Assembly: GCA_050246795.1 (NCBI GenBank)
Contig: JBFWVJ010000002.1
Span: forward strand, 124,001-188,000
Source: JBFWVJ01 sp050246795
Lineage (GTDB): Bacteria; Patescibacteriota; Gracilibacteria; JAUYGZ01
Length of the DNA stretch: 64,000 nt
Reading direction: 5' to 3'
Shown here: positions 57,158 through 64,000 of the stretch, in pieces
Layout: the number at the start of each line of letters is the position of its first letter
How positions within the stretch are numbered: position 1 is the stretch's first letter
Translations under genes and position numbers: made by a program
Notes under the pieces: model-generated
What the model saw: only the letters and a program-made list of their open reading frames with translations
What the model was told of the DNA's origin: nothing
Databases searched by the model: none

Positions 57158-58078
57158 ATGGTTTCCGAAGAATCCATCCGATCCGGAAAACTGGTCTGGA
57201 GAAACATCACCAATCCGAACATTGAGACCCTGGAAGGCCTCCAAAAGGAACACGGGTTTCACGAGTTGGACTTGGAGGACTGTCTCTCGAAAACCGAATC
57301 TCCGAAAATAGAAGAATACGATGACTATGTGTTCGTGGTGTTTCATTTTCCAGTGCGCGATGCCAGGACAGAAAACATCACCATTGCCTCTTTGAATGTC
57401 TTCATAGGACAGCACTTCATCATCACCCTCAGCAATGGAAAGCTGAAGCGCCTCGATGATTTTTTTGAAACGCTGGAAGAAAAAAACGATGAGAAGCGGA
57501 AGATTTTTCGCCGAGGTTCGGGATACTTGCTGTACCTGCTGATCGACGAACTCTTTGATATCTACAACATTTATATTTCCCAGCTGATCCGATCCATCCG
57601 GGAAATCGAAGAAGAGATCTTCGAGGGAAAGATCATGAAAGATCGTCTCTACGACATCATGTCGGTCAAACGGCAGATCATTAATCTCCGCCGCGCGCTG
57701 CTCCCGCATACGCCGATCATCTTGGCGCTCGAACATCTGCACAAGCGGTTCATCAACAAAAAGCTCGAGCTCTACTTCGACAACGTCGCCGACAAGATCA
57801 ACCGCGCCAAAAACAATTTGGAGTCCATGAGTGAAACCATTGATACCCTCGATGACGCCAACGAGTCCCTGACCTCCCACAACACGAACCGGGTGATGAA
57901 GATTTTGACGATTTTCTCGGTGACCATGCTCCCTCTCACCCTGCTGACAGGCGTGTATGGGATGAATATCAATCTGCCCCTAGCTCAACATCCGAACGCA
58001 TTCTGGATCGTCTTGGGAACGATGGTCACGACGATGATCGGGTTGCTGGTGATTTTCCGGATGAAAAAATATTTGTAA
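57158..58078 (+). CDS. corA: CorA-type magnesium transporter
   Basis: 306 residues: cytoplasmic funnel domain with long helices (FDIYNIYISQLIRSIREIEE and NTNRVMKILTIFSVTMLPLT) and two C-terminal membrane helices. The selectivity motif YGMNI follows the first helix (LLTGVYGMNINLPLAQHPNA). The start at 57158 is ATG after a T-rich leader. Its 3' end overlaps ligA on the other strand by 53 bp. Confidence 0.94.
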   Translation: MVSEESIRSGKLVWRNITNPNIETLEGLQKEHGFHELDLEDCLSKTESPKIEEYDDYVFVVFHFPVRDARTENITIASLNVFIGQHFIITLSNGKLKRLDDFFETLEEKNDEKRKIFRRGSGYLLYLLIDELFDIYNIYISQLIRSIREIEEEIFEGKIMKDRLYDIMSVKRQIINLRRALLPHTPIILALEHLHKRFINKKLELYFDNVADKINRAKNNLESMSETIDTLDDANESLTSHNTNRVMKILTIFSVTMLPLTLLTGVYGMNINLPLAQHPNAFWIVLGTMVTTMIGLLVIFRMKKYL

Positions 58079-60266
58079 CCTTCTCCTCATCCCAGATCTG
58101 AACCCCCAGCTCCTGGGCTTTTTTCAGCTTGGAACCTGGCGCTTCGCCGGCGAGGAGGACATGGGTTTTCGAAGTGACGCTTCCGCTGACCTTGCCGCCT
58201 TTACGGAGGATGATGGATTTTAATTCCTCACGGGAAAAAGCATCGAACGATCCGGTGATGACGAAGGTCTTGCCGTCGAAGACGGGGTCATGCTCATTCA
58301 CGAAGGTTTCTTTCATCAGCCGTACTCCGTATTCGCTGAGTTTTTTGAGGACGTGCTGGTGTTCGCGGGCCTTGAACCATTCCCGCATAGACTCAATGAC
58401 CTTGGGGCCTATTCCTTCCACGGTGTCGAGCTTCTCCCAGGTTTCCTGATCGTGCTGGATGGAGTGAAGCAGGTCTTCAGGCGTGATGTATTCCACTGAT
58501 TCAGCGGCCTCTTCTTCGCCAAAGAGTGAACTTTGTTCGGTGGAGGCGGATGCCTTTTTCTTTTCTTTTTTGAAGTGAAGGGTGCGCTGGAGTTCGGGGA
58601 CGAGGTCGCGAGCGGTTTTTTCACCGAGGTGGCGAATCCCCAAAGCGAACAGAAAACGGGACAAGGGGATATGTTTTGAAGCCTCGATGGCGTTGAGCAA
58701 ATTCTCCGTGCGCTTTTGTTCGAATAGGTCCAGGGAGTAGATTTCTTCGTAGGTCAGATGGAAGATATCGGCCGGGGTGACGATGAGGCTGCGGTCGATG
58801 AGCTGGTCGATGATTTTTTCTCCCAGGGCATCGATATCGAAGCCTTTTTTGGAAACGAAGTGGTATAACTGTTCACGGGTTTTGCCGGGACATTCGGGAT
58901 TCACGCATCGATGGGCTGATTCTCCTTCGGCACGGACCAGATCGGTATCACAGACCGGACAGTGCTTGGGGTAGTGTACCTTCTTCTCTTTGCCGGTGCG
59001 GAGTTCGGACAGGACCTGGACGACCTCGGGGATGATGTCGCCCGCTTTGTGGATGATGACCGTATCGCCGATGCGCACGTCCTTGCGGATGATCTCGTCT
59101 TCATTGTGGAGGGTGGCACGGGAGACCGTGGAACCATCGAGAAAGGTGGGGCGGAGCTCGGCCACCGGGGTCACTGCTCCTGTTCTTCCGACCTGAAACA
59201 CCACATCTTCCACCACTGTCGTCGACTGACTGGCCGGGAATTTGTAGGCGACGGCCCAGCGCGGAGCTTTGGCGGTAGAACCGAGTCGGTCCTGATGTCC
59301 GGCGTTGTTGACCTTGATCACGATCCCGTCGATCCCGTACGGCAGGGAATCCCGTTTCTTCGTCCAGTGGTCGATGAAAGACTGGATGTCTTCCAGCTTT
59401 TTGTGCAGCTTCCAGTGGGCTTCCGTGGGCATGCCCAATTGTTTGAGGGTGGTGAGCACCTCGTCTTGGTCGAGGTTTTTGTCGCTCATTTTGAGGTTGT
59501 AGAAAAAAGCGCTCAGGTTTCGACTGGCCGCGATGGCGGGGTCGAGTTGGCGGACGGAGCCGGCGGCGGCGTTGCGGGGGTTGGCGAATGCCCCTTCCAT
59601 CCCCAGCCCCTTAAAAGAGGAGGAAATTCCCATCTCAGCATTCGCTCCAGAATTCAATTCCTCAAATGCCTTTTTACTCATAAAAACCTCGCCGGAGATT
59701 TCGGCGGTGATGGGGTCGTCGAGTTCCAGGGGGATGGACTCGATGGTGCGGATGGTATGGGTGATATCTTCGCCGAATTCACCGTCGCCGCGGGTCAAAG
59801 CGCGCACCAACTTGCCTCCTTCGTACCAGAGGCTGATGTTCAGCCCGTCGATTTTCAGTTCGCTCACATATTCGAAGTGTTCTTTGGGCAAAATCCGCTG
59901 CATGCGGTCTTCCCATTCTTTGATTTCTTCCCAATTAAAAACGTCTTGGAGGCTTTGCTTGCGGTACTGGTGGCGCACCTTGGCGAGTTTGCCTGATAAA
60001 GGGGCTCCCACACGCTGGGTAGGGGAGTCAGGGGTGATAAATTCGGGGTACTCCCGCTCCAAATCCTCCAGTTCACGCTTGATTTGGTCTCTTGCTTCCT
60101 CGGAAATACCGGTTTTGCTCTCGATAAAGTACTCATAGTTCCATTTCTTGAGGAATTCTTTGAGCTTTTCGATGCGTTTTTGGGCTTCCTTCGCCCCTGC
60201 AACCCCCGACCCCTTCAAAGGGGAGTTATCCCGCTCAGCTCCGGATGAATGGTCACTCTTTGACAT
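58026..60266 (-). CDS. ligA: NAD-dependent DNA ligase with two translated repeats
   Basis: 746 residues: Ia helices with the NYEYF pattern, adenylation domain with catalytic Lys138 in ELKIDGLN, FANPRNAAAGSVRQLD, the AYKFPA motif, OB fold (VGRTGAVTPVAELRP), four-cysteine zinc finger (CPVCDTD...CVNPECPGK), helix-hairpin-helix region and a C-terminal BRCT domain (FDGKTFVITGSFDAFSREEL). Residues about 8-24 and 206-224 are encoded by two copies of one repeat. The last roughly 17 codons overlap corA antisense and look like acquired read-through (FSSGKSPATRSSS). Confidence 0.97.
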   Translation of the reverse strand: MSKSDHSSGAERDNSPLKGSGVAGAKEAQKRIEKLKEFLKKWNYEYFIESKTGISEEARDQIKRELEDLEREYPEFITPDSPTQRVGAPLSGKLAKVRHQYRKQSLQDVFNWEEIKEWEDRMQRILPKEHFEYVSELKIDGLNISLWYEGGKLVRALTRGDGEFGEDITHTIRTIESIPLELDDPITAEISGEVFMSKKAFEELNSGANAEMGISSSFKGLGMEGAFANPRNAAAGSVRQLDPAIAASRNLSAFFYNLKMSDKNLDQDEVLTTLKQLGMPTEAHWKLHKKLEDIQSFIDHWTKKRDSLPYGIDGIVIKVNNAGHQDRLGSTAKAPRWAVAYKFPASQSTTVVEDVVFQVGRTGAVTPVAELRPTFLDGSTVSRATLHNEDEIIRKDVRIGDTVIIHKAGDIIPEVVQVLSELRTGKEKKVHYPKHCPVCDTDLVRAEGESAHRCVNPECPGKTREQLYHFVSKKGFDIDALGEKIIDQLIDRSLIVTPADIFHLTYEEIYSLDLFEQKRTENLLNAIEASKHIPLSRFLFALGIRHLGEKTARDLVPELQRTLHFKKEKKKASASTEQSSLFGEEEAAESVEYITPEDLLHSIQHDQETWEKLDTVEGIGPKVIESMREWFKAREHQHVLKKLSEYGVRLMKETFVNEHDPVFDGKTFVITGSFDAFSREELKSIILRKGGKVSGSVTSKTHVLLAGEAPGSKLKKAQELGVQIWDEEKVTNIFSSGKSPATRSSS
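59597..59650. repeat. CCCCTTNAAAG repeat translated inside ligA (copy 2)
   Basis: CATCCCCAGCCCCTTAAAAG followed by AGGAGGAAATTCCCATCTCAGC; it aligns with copy 1 and is read in frame as GISSSFKGLGMEG before FANPRNAAAG. Confidence 0.7.
60197..60243. repeat. CCCCTTNAAAG repeat translated inside ligA (copy 1)
   Basis: CAACCCCCGACCCCTTCAAA then GGGGAGTTATCCCGCTCAGC, containing the stem CCCCTTCAAAGGGG. Read in frame as SGAERDNSPLKGSGVAG near the N-terminus. Confidence 0.75.
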
Positions 60267-60363
60267 TTAAACGAATGTGAGATAATATCCCTTGGCTTTA
60301 GGGTTTGTTTCAGATTTAGATTACCTCTACTCCCTACAAGCTACAAGCACCTAATACCTCTCT

Positions 60364-60516
60364 ATGAGCAATAAAAGTGGAAAGGCCCGCCAGCATGGTT
60401 TGGTCGGGATCAACCCTCCTCATTCTCCGATGTACAAGCGACGAAACAAGGCCAAAGCGAAGGCTCGAAAGGCTGATGCCATGGCGAAGTTTCAGGATAT
60501 GCTCAAAGGAGCGTAG
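60364..60516 (+). CDS. Small, very basic protein
   Basis: A 50-residue frame with own ATG after a pyrimidine-rich leader and its own intrinsic terminator. The product (ARQHGLVGINPPHSPMYKRR, then NKAKAKARKADAMAKFQDML) has about 14 Lys/Arg, suggesting RNA or ribosome binding. No family recognised. Divergent from ligA. Confidence 0.6.
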   Translation: MSNKSGKARQHGLVGINPPHSPMYKRRNKAKAKARKADAMAKFQDMLKGA

Positions 60517-60543
60517 TTCTTTTTCGTTTTTGACTTTTCAAGG

Positions 60544-60567
60544 AAAGCCCCTGATGGGGCTTTTTTT
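60544..60567 (+). terminator. Intrinsic terminator
   Basis: 8-bp stem AAAGCCCC/GGGGCTTT, TGAT loop, seven Ts. Follows the small basic gene by 27 bp. Confidence 0.9.
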
Positions 60568-60624
60568 GCAATGCTTGCCAAAAATCGACGGGGAATTAGA
60601 ATACCCCTGCTTTTTCCACCCCTC

Positions 60625-61113
60625 ATGAGTGAAATCAACCGACAGCGTGAGTATTTTCAAAGAGTCGTCGACTGGATGGATCCGGGATACTTTGTGTTTG
60701 ATCCTGCCTCCAAGTGTTTGTATCGCTTGAAGGAGCGTCATTCTGGAAACGGCCCGGAACGGTTTGGCATGAGCTATGTTTTTGACAAGGTTTTCGGCGA
60801 TGAAGGAGGGGATATGACGGTGGATTCCGACTGGCTTGTGCATGGTTTGATGGATGATGGGTGGATCCTCAAAGATGGCGTCCAAGGAAAGGATTTCTTG
60901 GCTCAGCTTCAGGTGGCTTCCCTGAAGCCCGGTCAGACCATTGTGAACCTCAAAAGCGGAACAAGGCGGGCTGTCGCGGGGATCTGTGGCGAAACGTCGT
61001 TTACCCTGGAAGTCACCGGTGAAGGGGATCGATCTGGTGAACAACAAGCCTATCGGGATTATCAGATCTTCCGTGGTCTGACCAATGGGATTATTACGAT
61101 TGAAGAACGGTAA
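60625..61113 (+). CDS. Hypothetical protein (162 residues)
   Basis: ATG 60625 is chosen because the open frame before it overlaps the terminator. The product has no signal or membrane helix; segments such as REYFQRVVDWMDPGYFVFDP, ERFGMSYVFDKVF and SGTRRAVAGICGETSFTLEV suggest a compact alpha/beta fold. No family or motif recognised. Upstream terminator implies independent transcription; tspO follows with its own promoter. Confidence 0.55.
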   Translation: MSEINRQREYFQRVVDWMDPGYFVFDPASKCLYRLKERHSGNGPERFGMSYVFDKVFGDEGGDMTVDSDWLVHGLMDDGWILKDGVQGKDFLAQLQVASLKPGQTIVNLKSGTRRAVAGICGETSFTLEVTGEGDRSGEQQAYRDYQIFRGLTNGIITIEER

Positions 61114-61126
61114 ACCCGCGGTTCGT

Positions 61127-61156
61127 TTGACCTGGGGCTTCATTTCTCGATACAAT
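61127..61156 (+). promoter_or_regulatory. Putative tspO promoter
   Basis: TTGACC (61127-61132), 18 bp, TACAAT (61151-61156), 20 bp before ATG 61177. Confidence 0.55.
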
Positions 61157-61176
61157 GGCTTTTGTTGTTCTTTGCT

Positions 61177-61650
61177 ATGGTTAAAACCTATAAGGTCGTC
61201 ATCCCCCTCCTGGTGTTCGCAGCAGCCGTACTGGGCAGTGTTTTTACCAATATGGGTCTGGAAGACTGGTATGTGAACTTGCAAAAGCCCGAACTGACTC
61301 CGCCAAACTCGGTCTTCGGCCCGGCATGGACGATCATCTATGTGTGTGGAGCTTTATCCGCTCTCACGTTTTGGGGCGTGTTCAATATTTCGCGCATGCG
61401 ACACTGGGTGATCAATGGCCTCTACCGTTTCAACCTGATGCTGAATGTGTTCTGGTCTTACCTTTTCTTTGCCCAACGACAAGTCCTGGCGGCGTTTATC
61501 GAGATGAATGTGCTCAACCTGACCACGCTTTCATTGATCGTACTGCTCTGGCCGGTTTCCAAAAAGGCTTCGCTGTTGCTGTTGCCGTACTTTGGCTGGG
61601 TGAGTTTTGCGACCTATCTCACGTATGGGGTGTGGGTGATGAATGGGTAG
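61177..61650 (+). CDS. tspO: TspO/MBR family membrane protein
   Basis: 157 residues, five membrane helices. Family signatures WYVNLQKPELTPPNSVFGPA with WTIIY, then FNLMLNVFWSYLFFAQRQ and the aromatic C-terminal helix. TspO proteins bind porphyrins and take part in stress or tetrapyrrole handling; no haem genes are near. ATG 61177 is preferred to a TTG five codons upstream because it fits the promoter spacing. Confidence 0.92.
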   Translation: MVKTYKVVIPLLVFAAAVLGSVFTNMGLEDWYVNLQKPELTPPNSVFGPAWTIIYVCGALSALTFWGVFNISRMRHWVINGLYRFNLMLNVFWSYLFFAQRQVLAAFIEMNVLNLTTLSLIVLLWPVSKKASLLLLPYFGWVSFATYLTYGVWVMNG

Positions 61651-61876
61651 ATGGTTGTCGGTTGGCTGGTGGGTATGACCACAAGAGAAGATCTCGTTAT
61701 TCTTTTTGTCGAATGTCGGGAGGGCGAATTGTCTGAAAAAGCAACCTGTTCGAAAATGGAACAAGTTCAAAAGAAGTAGGTCATGGTCGGTTCTCATCCC
61801 TGAAAGTGCTCCGAAAGAGAAAGACCGAGTGGTAGGATGAGTCATGCTGATGATTCAAAGACCCTAACTGGATCAC

Positions 61877-63217
61877 ATGAACCCCAAGCGCGCCCGCAGG
61901 CTGAACACCATCGATTATGCCCAAGGGCCACTCCTGTATTGGATGGACCGGGACCGGCGCGCGCATGACAACTGGGCGCTTCTGTATGCTCAGGAGATGG
62001 CCAAGAAGCATGGGCAGGCACTGGCGGTATGCTATGTGTTCCCCGAGACTTTTTTGGATTCCGCCTGGCGGCAGCACCATTTTATGATCGAGGGGTTGAA
62101 GGAGGTCGAGGAAGAGCTGAGGAAGAAGGGCATTCCCTTTTTTGCCATCCTGGGTGATCCCATAGAGGAACTGCCGAAGTTCATCCAACGGGAAAAAATC
62201 GGCGGCGTGGTGACAGATTTCACTCCCTTACGCTTGCCGAGGAAATGGCGCGAGTCGATCGCGAAGCAGCTGAAGGTGCCGATGGTCGAGGTGGACACGC
62301 GCAACATTGTGCCGGTCTGGGAGGCGTCTCCGAAGCTGGAGTTTGGGGCTTACACGCTGCGGCCGAAGATTCACAAAAAGTTGGACGAATTCTTGGAGGA
62401 GTTTCCGAAGCTCGCGAAGCATTCACCGGAATGGCAAAAGAAGGTGAAGGCGGTGGACTGGGCGAAGGTCGAGCAGTTTTTGGAAATGGATCGGAGCGTG
62501 GAGCCGGTGGACTGGATCAAGCCGGGAGAGAAGGCGGCGCATCGGATGCTCAAAAAGTTTTTGGAGCAGAAATTGCCGGACTATGAAAAGCGCAACGACC
62601 CCAATGAAGACGTGCTCTCGAACCTCTCGCCCTACCTGCACTTCGGGATGATTTCCGCGCAACGGGTGGCGCTCGAGGCGCAGGCGTTTGAGAAGAACAT
62701 CACCGCTCAAGAAAGCTTTCTCGAAGAGCTCATCGTTCGCCGCGAACTGGCCGACAATTTTTGCTTTTACAATCCGAATTATGACACTCCGAAAGGGTTT
62801 CCCGACTGGGCGAAGAAGACGCTCGATGAGCATCGCGGTGACGACCGGGAGTTTGTGTACACCTTGAAAGAATTCGAAGAAGCCCGCACGCATGATCCGC
62901 TTTGGAACGCCTGCCAGCGGCAGATGCTCCAGACGGGGAAAATGCATGGCTACATGCGGATGTACTGGGGCAAGAAGATCCTCGAATGGACCAAATCACC
63001 TGAAGAGGCGATGAAGATCGCCATCAATCTGAATGACAAGTGGGAGCTCGACGGGCGCGACTCCAACGGCTACGTCGGCATTGCCTGGTCTATCGGCGGC
63101 GTCCACGATCGTGCCTGGGGCGAGCGGGAGGTCTTTGGGAAGGTGCGGTATATGAATGACAAGGGCGCGAAGCGGAAGTTTGATGTGGAGGAGTATGTGG
63201 GGAGGTGGGGGGGCTAA
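61877..63217 (+). CDS. phr: Class II CPD photolyase
   Basis: 446 residues. LLYWMDRDRRAHDNWALLYA and VTDFTPLRLPRKW are typical of class II photolyases, as are LSNLSPYLHFGMISAQRVAL, EELIVRRELADNFCFYNPNY and the FAD-domain segment MHGYMRMYWGKKILEWTKSP with LNDKWELDGRDSNGYVGIAW. It repairs cyclobutane pyrimidine dimers with blue light. Complements uvrA in UV repair and implies exposure of the cell or its ancestor to light. Confidence 0.96.
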   Translation: MNPKRARRLNTIDYAQGPLLYWMDRDRRAHDNWALLYAQEMAKKHGQALAVCYVFPETFLDSAWRQHHFMIEGLKEVEEELRKKGIPFFAILGDPIEELPKFIQREKIGGVVTDFTPLRLPRKWRESIAKQLKVPMVEVDTRNIVPVWEASPKLEFGAYTLRPKIHKKLDEFLEEFPKLAKHSPEWQKKVKAVDWAKVEQFLEMDRSVEPVDWIKPGEKAAHRMLKKFLEQKLPDYEKRNDPNEDVLSNLSPYLHFGMISAQRVALEAQAFEKNITAQESFLEELIVRRELADNFCFYNPNYDTPKGFPDWAKKTLDEHRGDDREFVYTLKEFEEARTHDPLWNACQRQMLQTGKMHGYMRMYWGKKILEWTKSPEEAMKIAINLNDKWELDGRDSNGYVGIAWSIGGVHDRAWGEREVFGKVRYMNDKGAKRKFDVEEYVGRWGG

Positions 63218-63352
63218 ATTTAAGATCTATCAACGCGTGGCAGATCAAACGATACATTTCCCAGATCAAAATTCACTGTCACAAAGGGGATTGGGACTGT
63301 CGGAGGAGGCAGCGGCAGGCGGTGATGAATTGGGGGGATGGGGGGGGGTGAA

Positions 63353-63769
63353 CTAGTTTAAAGTAAATTTTTTCTCTTTTGGCTTAAAAACAATTTTATC
63401 GAATTGATTTATAAAACCAAAAAAACCTAAAATAACCGGTTCCTGTTTTTCAGCATAAAAAATGTGTGTTTTCCAACTTTTGGCACGAAAGCCATCTTGT
63501 GAGATAGTGATTTGGACCGGCTTTGGTGAGGGATAAATATAAAATGTATCACCTCCAGCAGCACTAGTTTTCATTTTAGACTTTAGATCTATTTTGTGAT
63601 TAAAAATTTCTGCAAATTCTAAAGAAAAAATGCATTTATCTGAACCCGTATCTAACAAACACGGGCCGACTGTCTGTCTTGTCTTATCTGCTTCTACTAA
63701 AACTGAAACTTCAGGCCTATAAACAATCTCGCCACTTTCTAAAGTGTATTTTCTGTATAAAAATTCCAT
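63353..63769 (-). CDS. Retropepsin-like aspartic protease domain protein
   Basis: 138 residues. CLLDTGSDKCIFS contains the D-[ST]-G catalytic motif, and VILGFFGFINQFDKIVFKPK matches the C-terminal hxhhGhxxFhxxF segment of bacterial retropepsin-like proteins. A single domain would act as a dimer. The upstream gene encodes a DUF5678-like protein and shares the TAATG stop/start. The pair is AT-rich relative to the rest of the window, hinting at transfer. Confidence 0.82.
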   Translation of the reverse strand: MEFLYRKYTLESGEIVYRPEVSVLVEADKTRQTVGPCLLDTGSDKCIFSLEFAEIFNHKIDLKSKMKTSAAGGDTFYIYPSPKPVQITISQDGFRAKSWKTHIFYAEKQEPVILGFFGFINQFDKIVFKPKEKKFTLN

Positions 63770-63957
63770 TAACCAGCAAAAATATGTTTCCCAATAGGTC
63801 CAATTTCAAGCTTTTCTCTATCCTCGACTTTATCAAGTTTTTTTAACAAGGCTTTTAATGAGCTCGCGTAGGCTACTACCTCTTTATGGTTTCTCACAGC
63901 AAGCCATTTGCCTGCATGTTCTTTGGTGTATGTCATTGGAATAAGTTTGTGCTTCAT
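63769..63957 (-). CDS. DUF5678-like small protein
   Basis: 62 residues from ATG 63957; TTG 63972 is an upstream alternative. YTKEHAGKWLAVRNHKEVVA followed by SSLKALLKKLDKV matches the short domain commonly encoded just before retropepsin-like genes. Probably the adaptor or substrate of the neighbouring protease; no function known. Confidence 0.75.
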   Translation of the reverse strand: MKHKLIPMTYTKEHAGKWLAVRNHKEVVAYASSLKALLKKLDKVEDREKLEIGPIGKHIFAG

Positions 63958-64000
63958 ATTTAAGTCTAGCAAGGTTTTTAATACATTTCTAGGCTTGGTG

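Noticed and set aside
61675..61779. 34-codon frame between tspO and the photolyase gene
   Set aside because: Too short, with no promoter, SD or recognisable motif; may be chance.

Overview
The window reads as a chromosomal segment of a small-genome bacterium of the Candidate Phyla Radiation (Patescibacteria). Peregrinibacteria are the best guess, because a folate branch (pabB-pabC-folP) and a complete F-type ATP synthase sit beside typical CPR membrane families. TGA is used as a normal stop (for example at the ends of pabB and pabC), so this is not a UGA-recoded lineage. Almost no start codon is preceded by a Shine-Dalgarno sequence; most have T-rich or pyrimidine-rich leaders. Taxonomy is inferred from family resemblance, not from a search.

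Layout. 1-2.2 kb: folate genes with ATGA overlaps. 2.5-8.3 kb: methionyl-tRNA synthetase fused to a B3/B4 domain, a CPR membrane protein and murJ. 8.3-18.8 kb: an inactive-looking polysaccharide deacetylase, dprA, tRNA-Thr, trhO, a caspase/CHAT-like lipoprotein, acyP, a DNA glycosylase remnant, xth, smpB and a nucleotidyltransferase pair. 18.8-25.8 kb: asnS, eno, ppdK and dus. 25.8-31.3 kb: a 1533-residue protein of unknown function and its acidic-tailed neighbour. 31.5-38.9 kb: valS, tsaD, a thioredoxin-fold lipoprotein pair, murD and a toxin-antitoxin pair. 39-42.8 kb: a LysW-like zinc ribbon, a PLP enzyme and an ATP-grasp/SH3/NlpC-P60 fusion, with a GIY-YIG nuclease element lodged between the last two. 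43-50.3 kb: the ATP synthase operon, whose c subunit carries a two-carboxylate motif suggesting Na+ coupling. 50.3-52.3 kb: a VirB2/TrbC-like membrane operon. 52.5-63.2 kb: uvrA, a two-component pair, corA, ligA, tspO and a class II photolyase. 63.3-64 kb: an AT-rich retropepsin/DUF5678 pair.

The most striking feature is the density of small repeats. Palindromic elements of several families lie in frame inside folP, valS, tsaD, ligA and the ATP-grasp gene, so they are translated, as Rickettsia palindromic elements are. Short tandem repeats of 7-9 bp, often forming hairpins, fill many intergenic gaps, including two inside the atp operon, and one array is translated inside valS. A third class shares termini containing TTTCGACCGGAG and CTCCGGTCGAAA; one locus encloses a GIY-YIG nuclease gene between nested inverted copies, and two others look like non-autonomous derivatives.

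Functionally the window combines housekeeping (aminoacylation, glycolysis and PEP/pyruvate interconversion, peptidoglycan synthesis and lipid II flipping, DNA uptake and repair, ATP synthesis) with lineage-specific envelope proteins.
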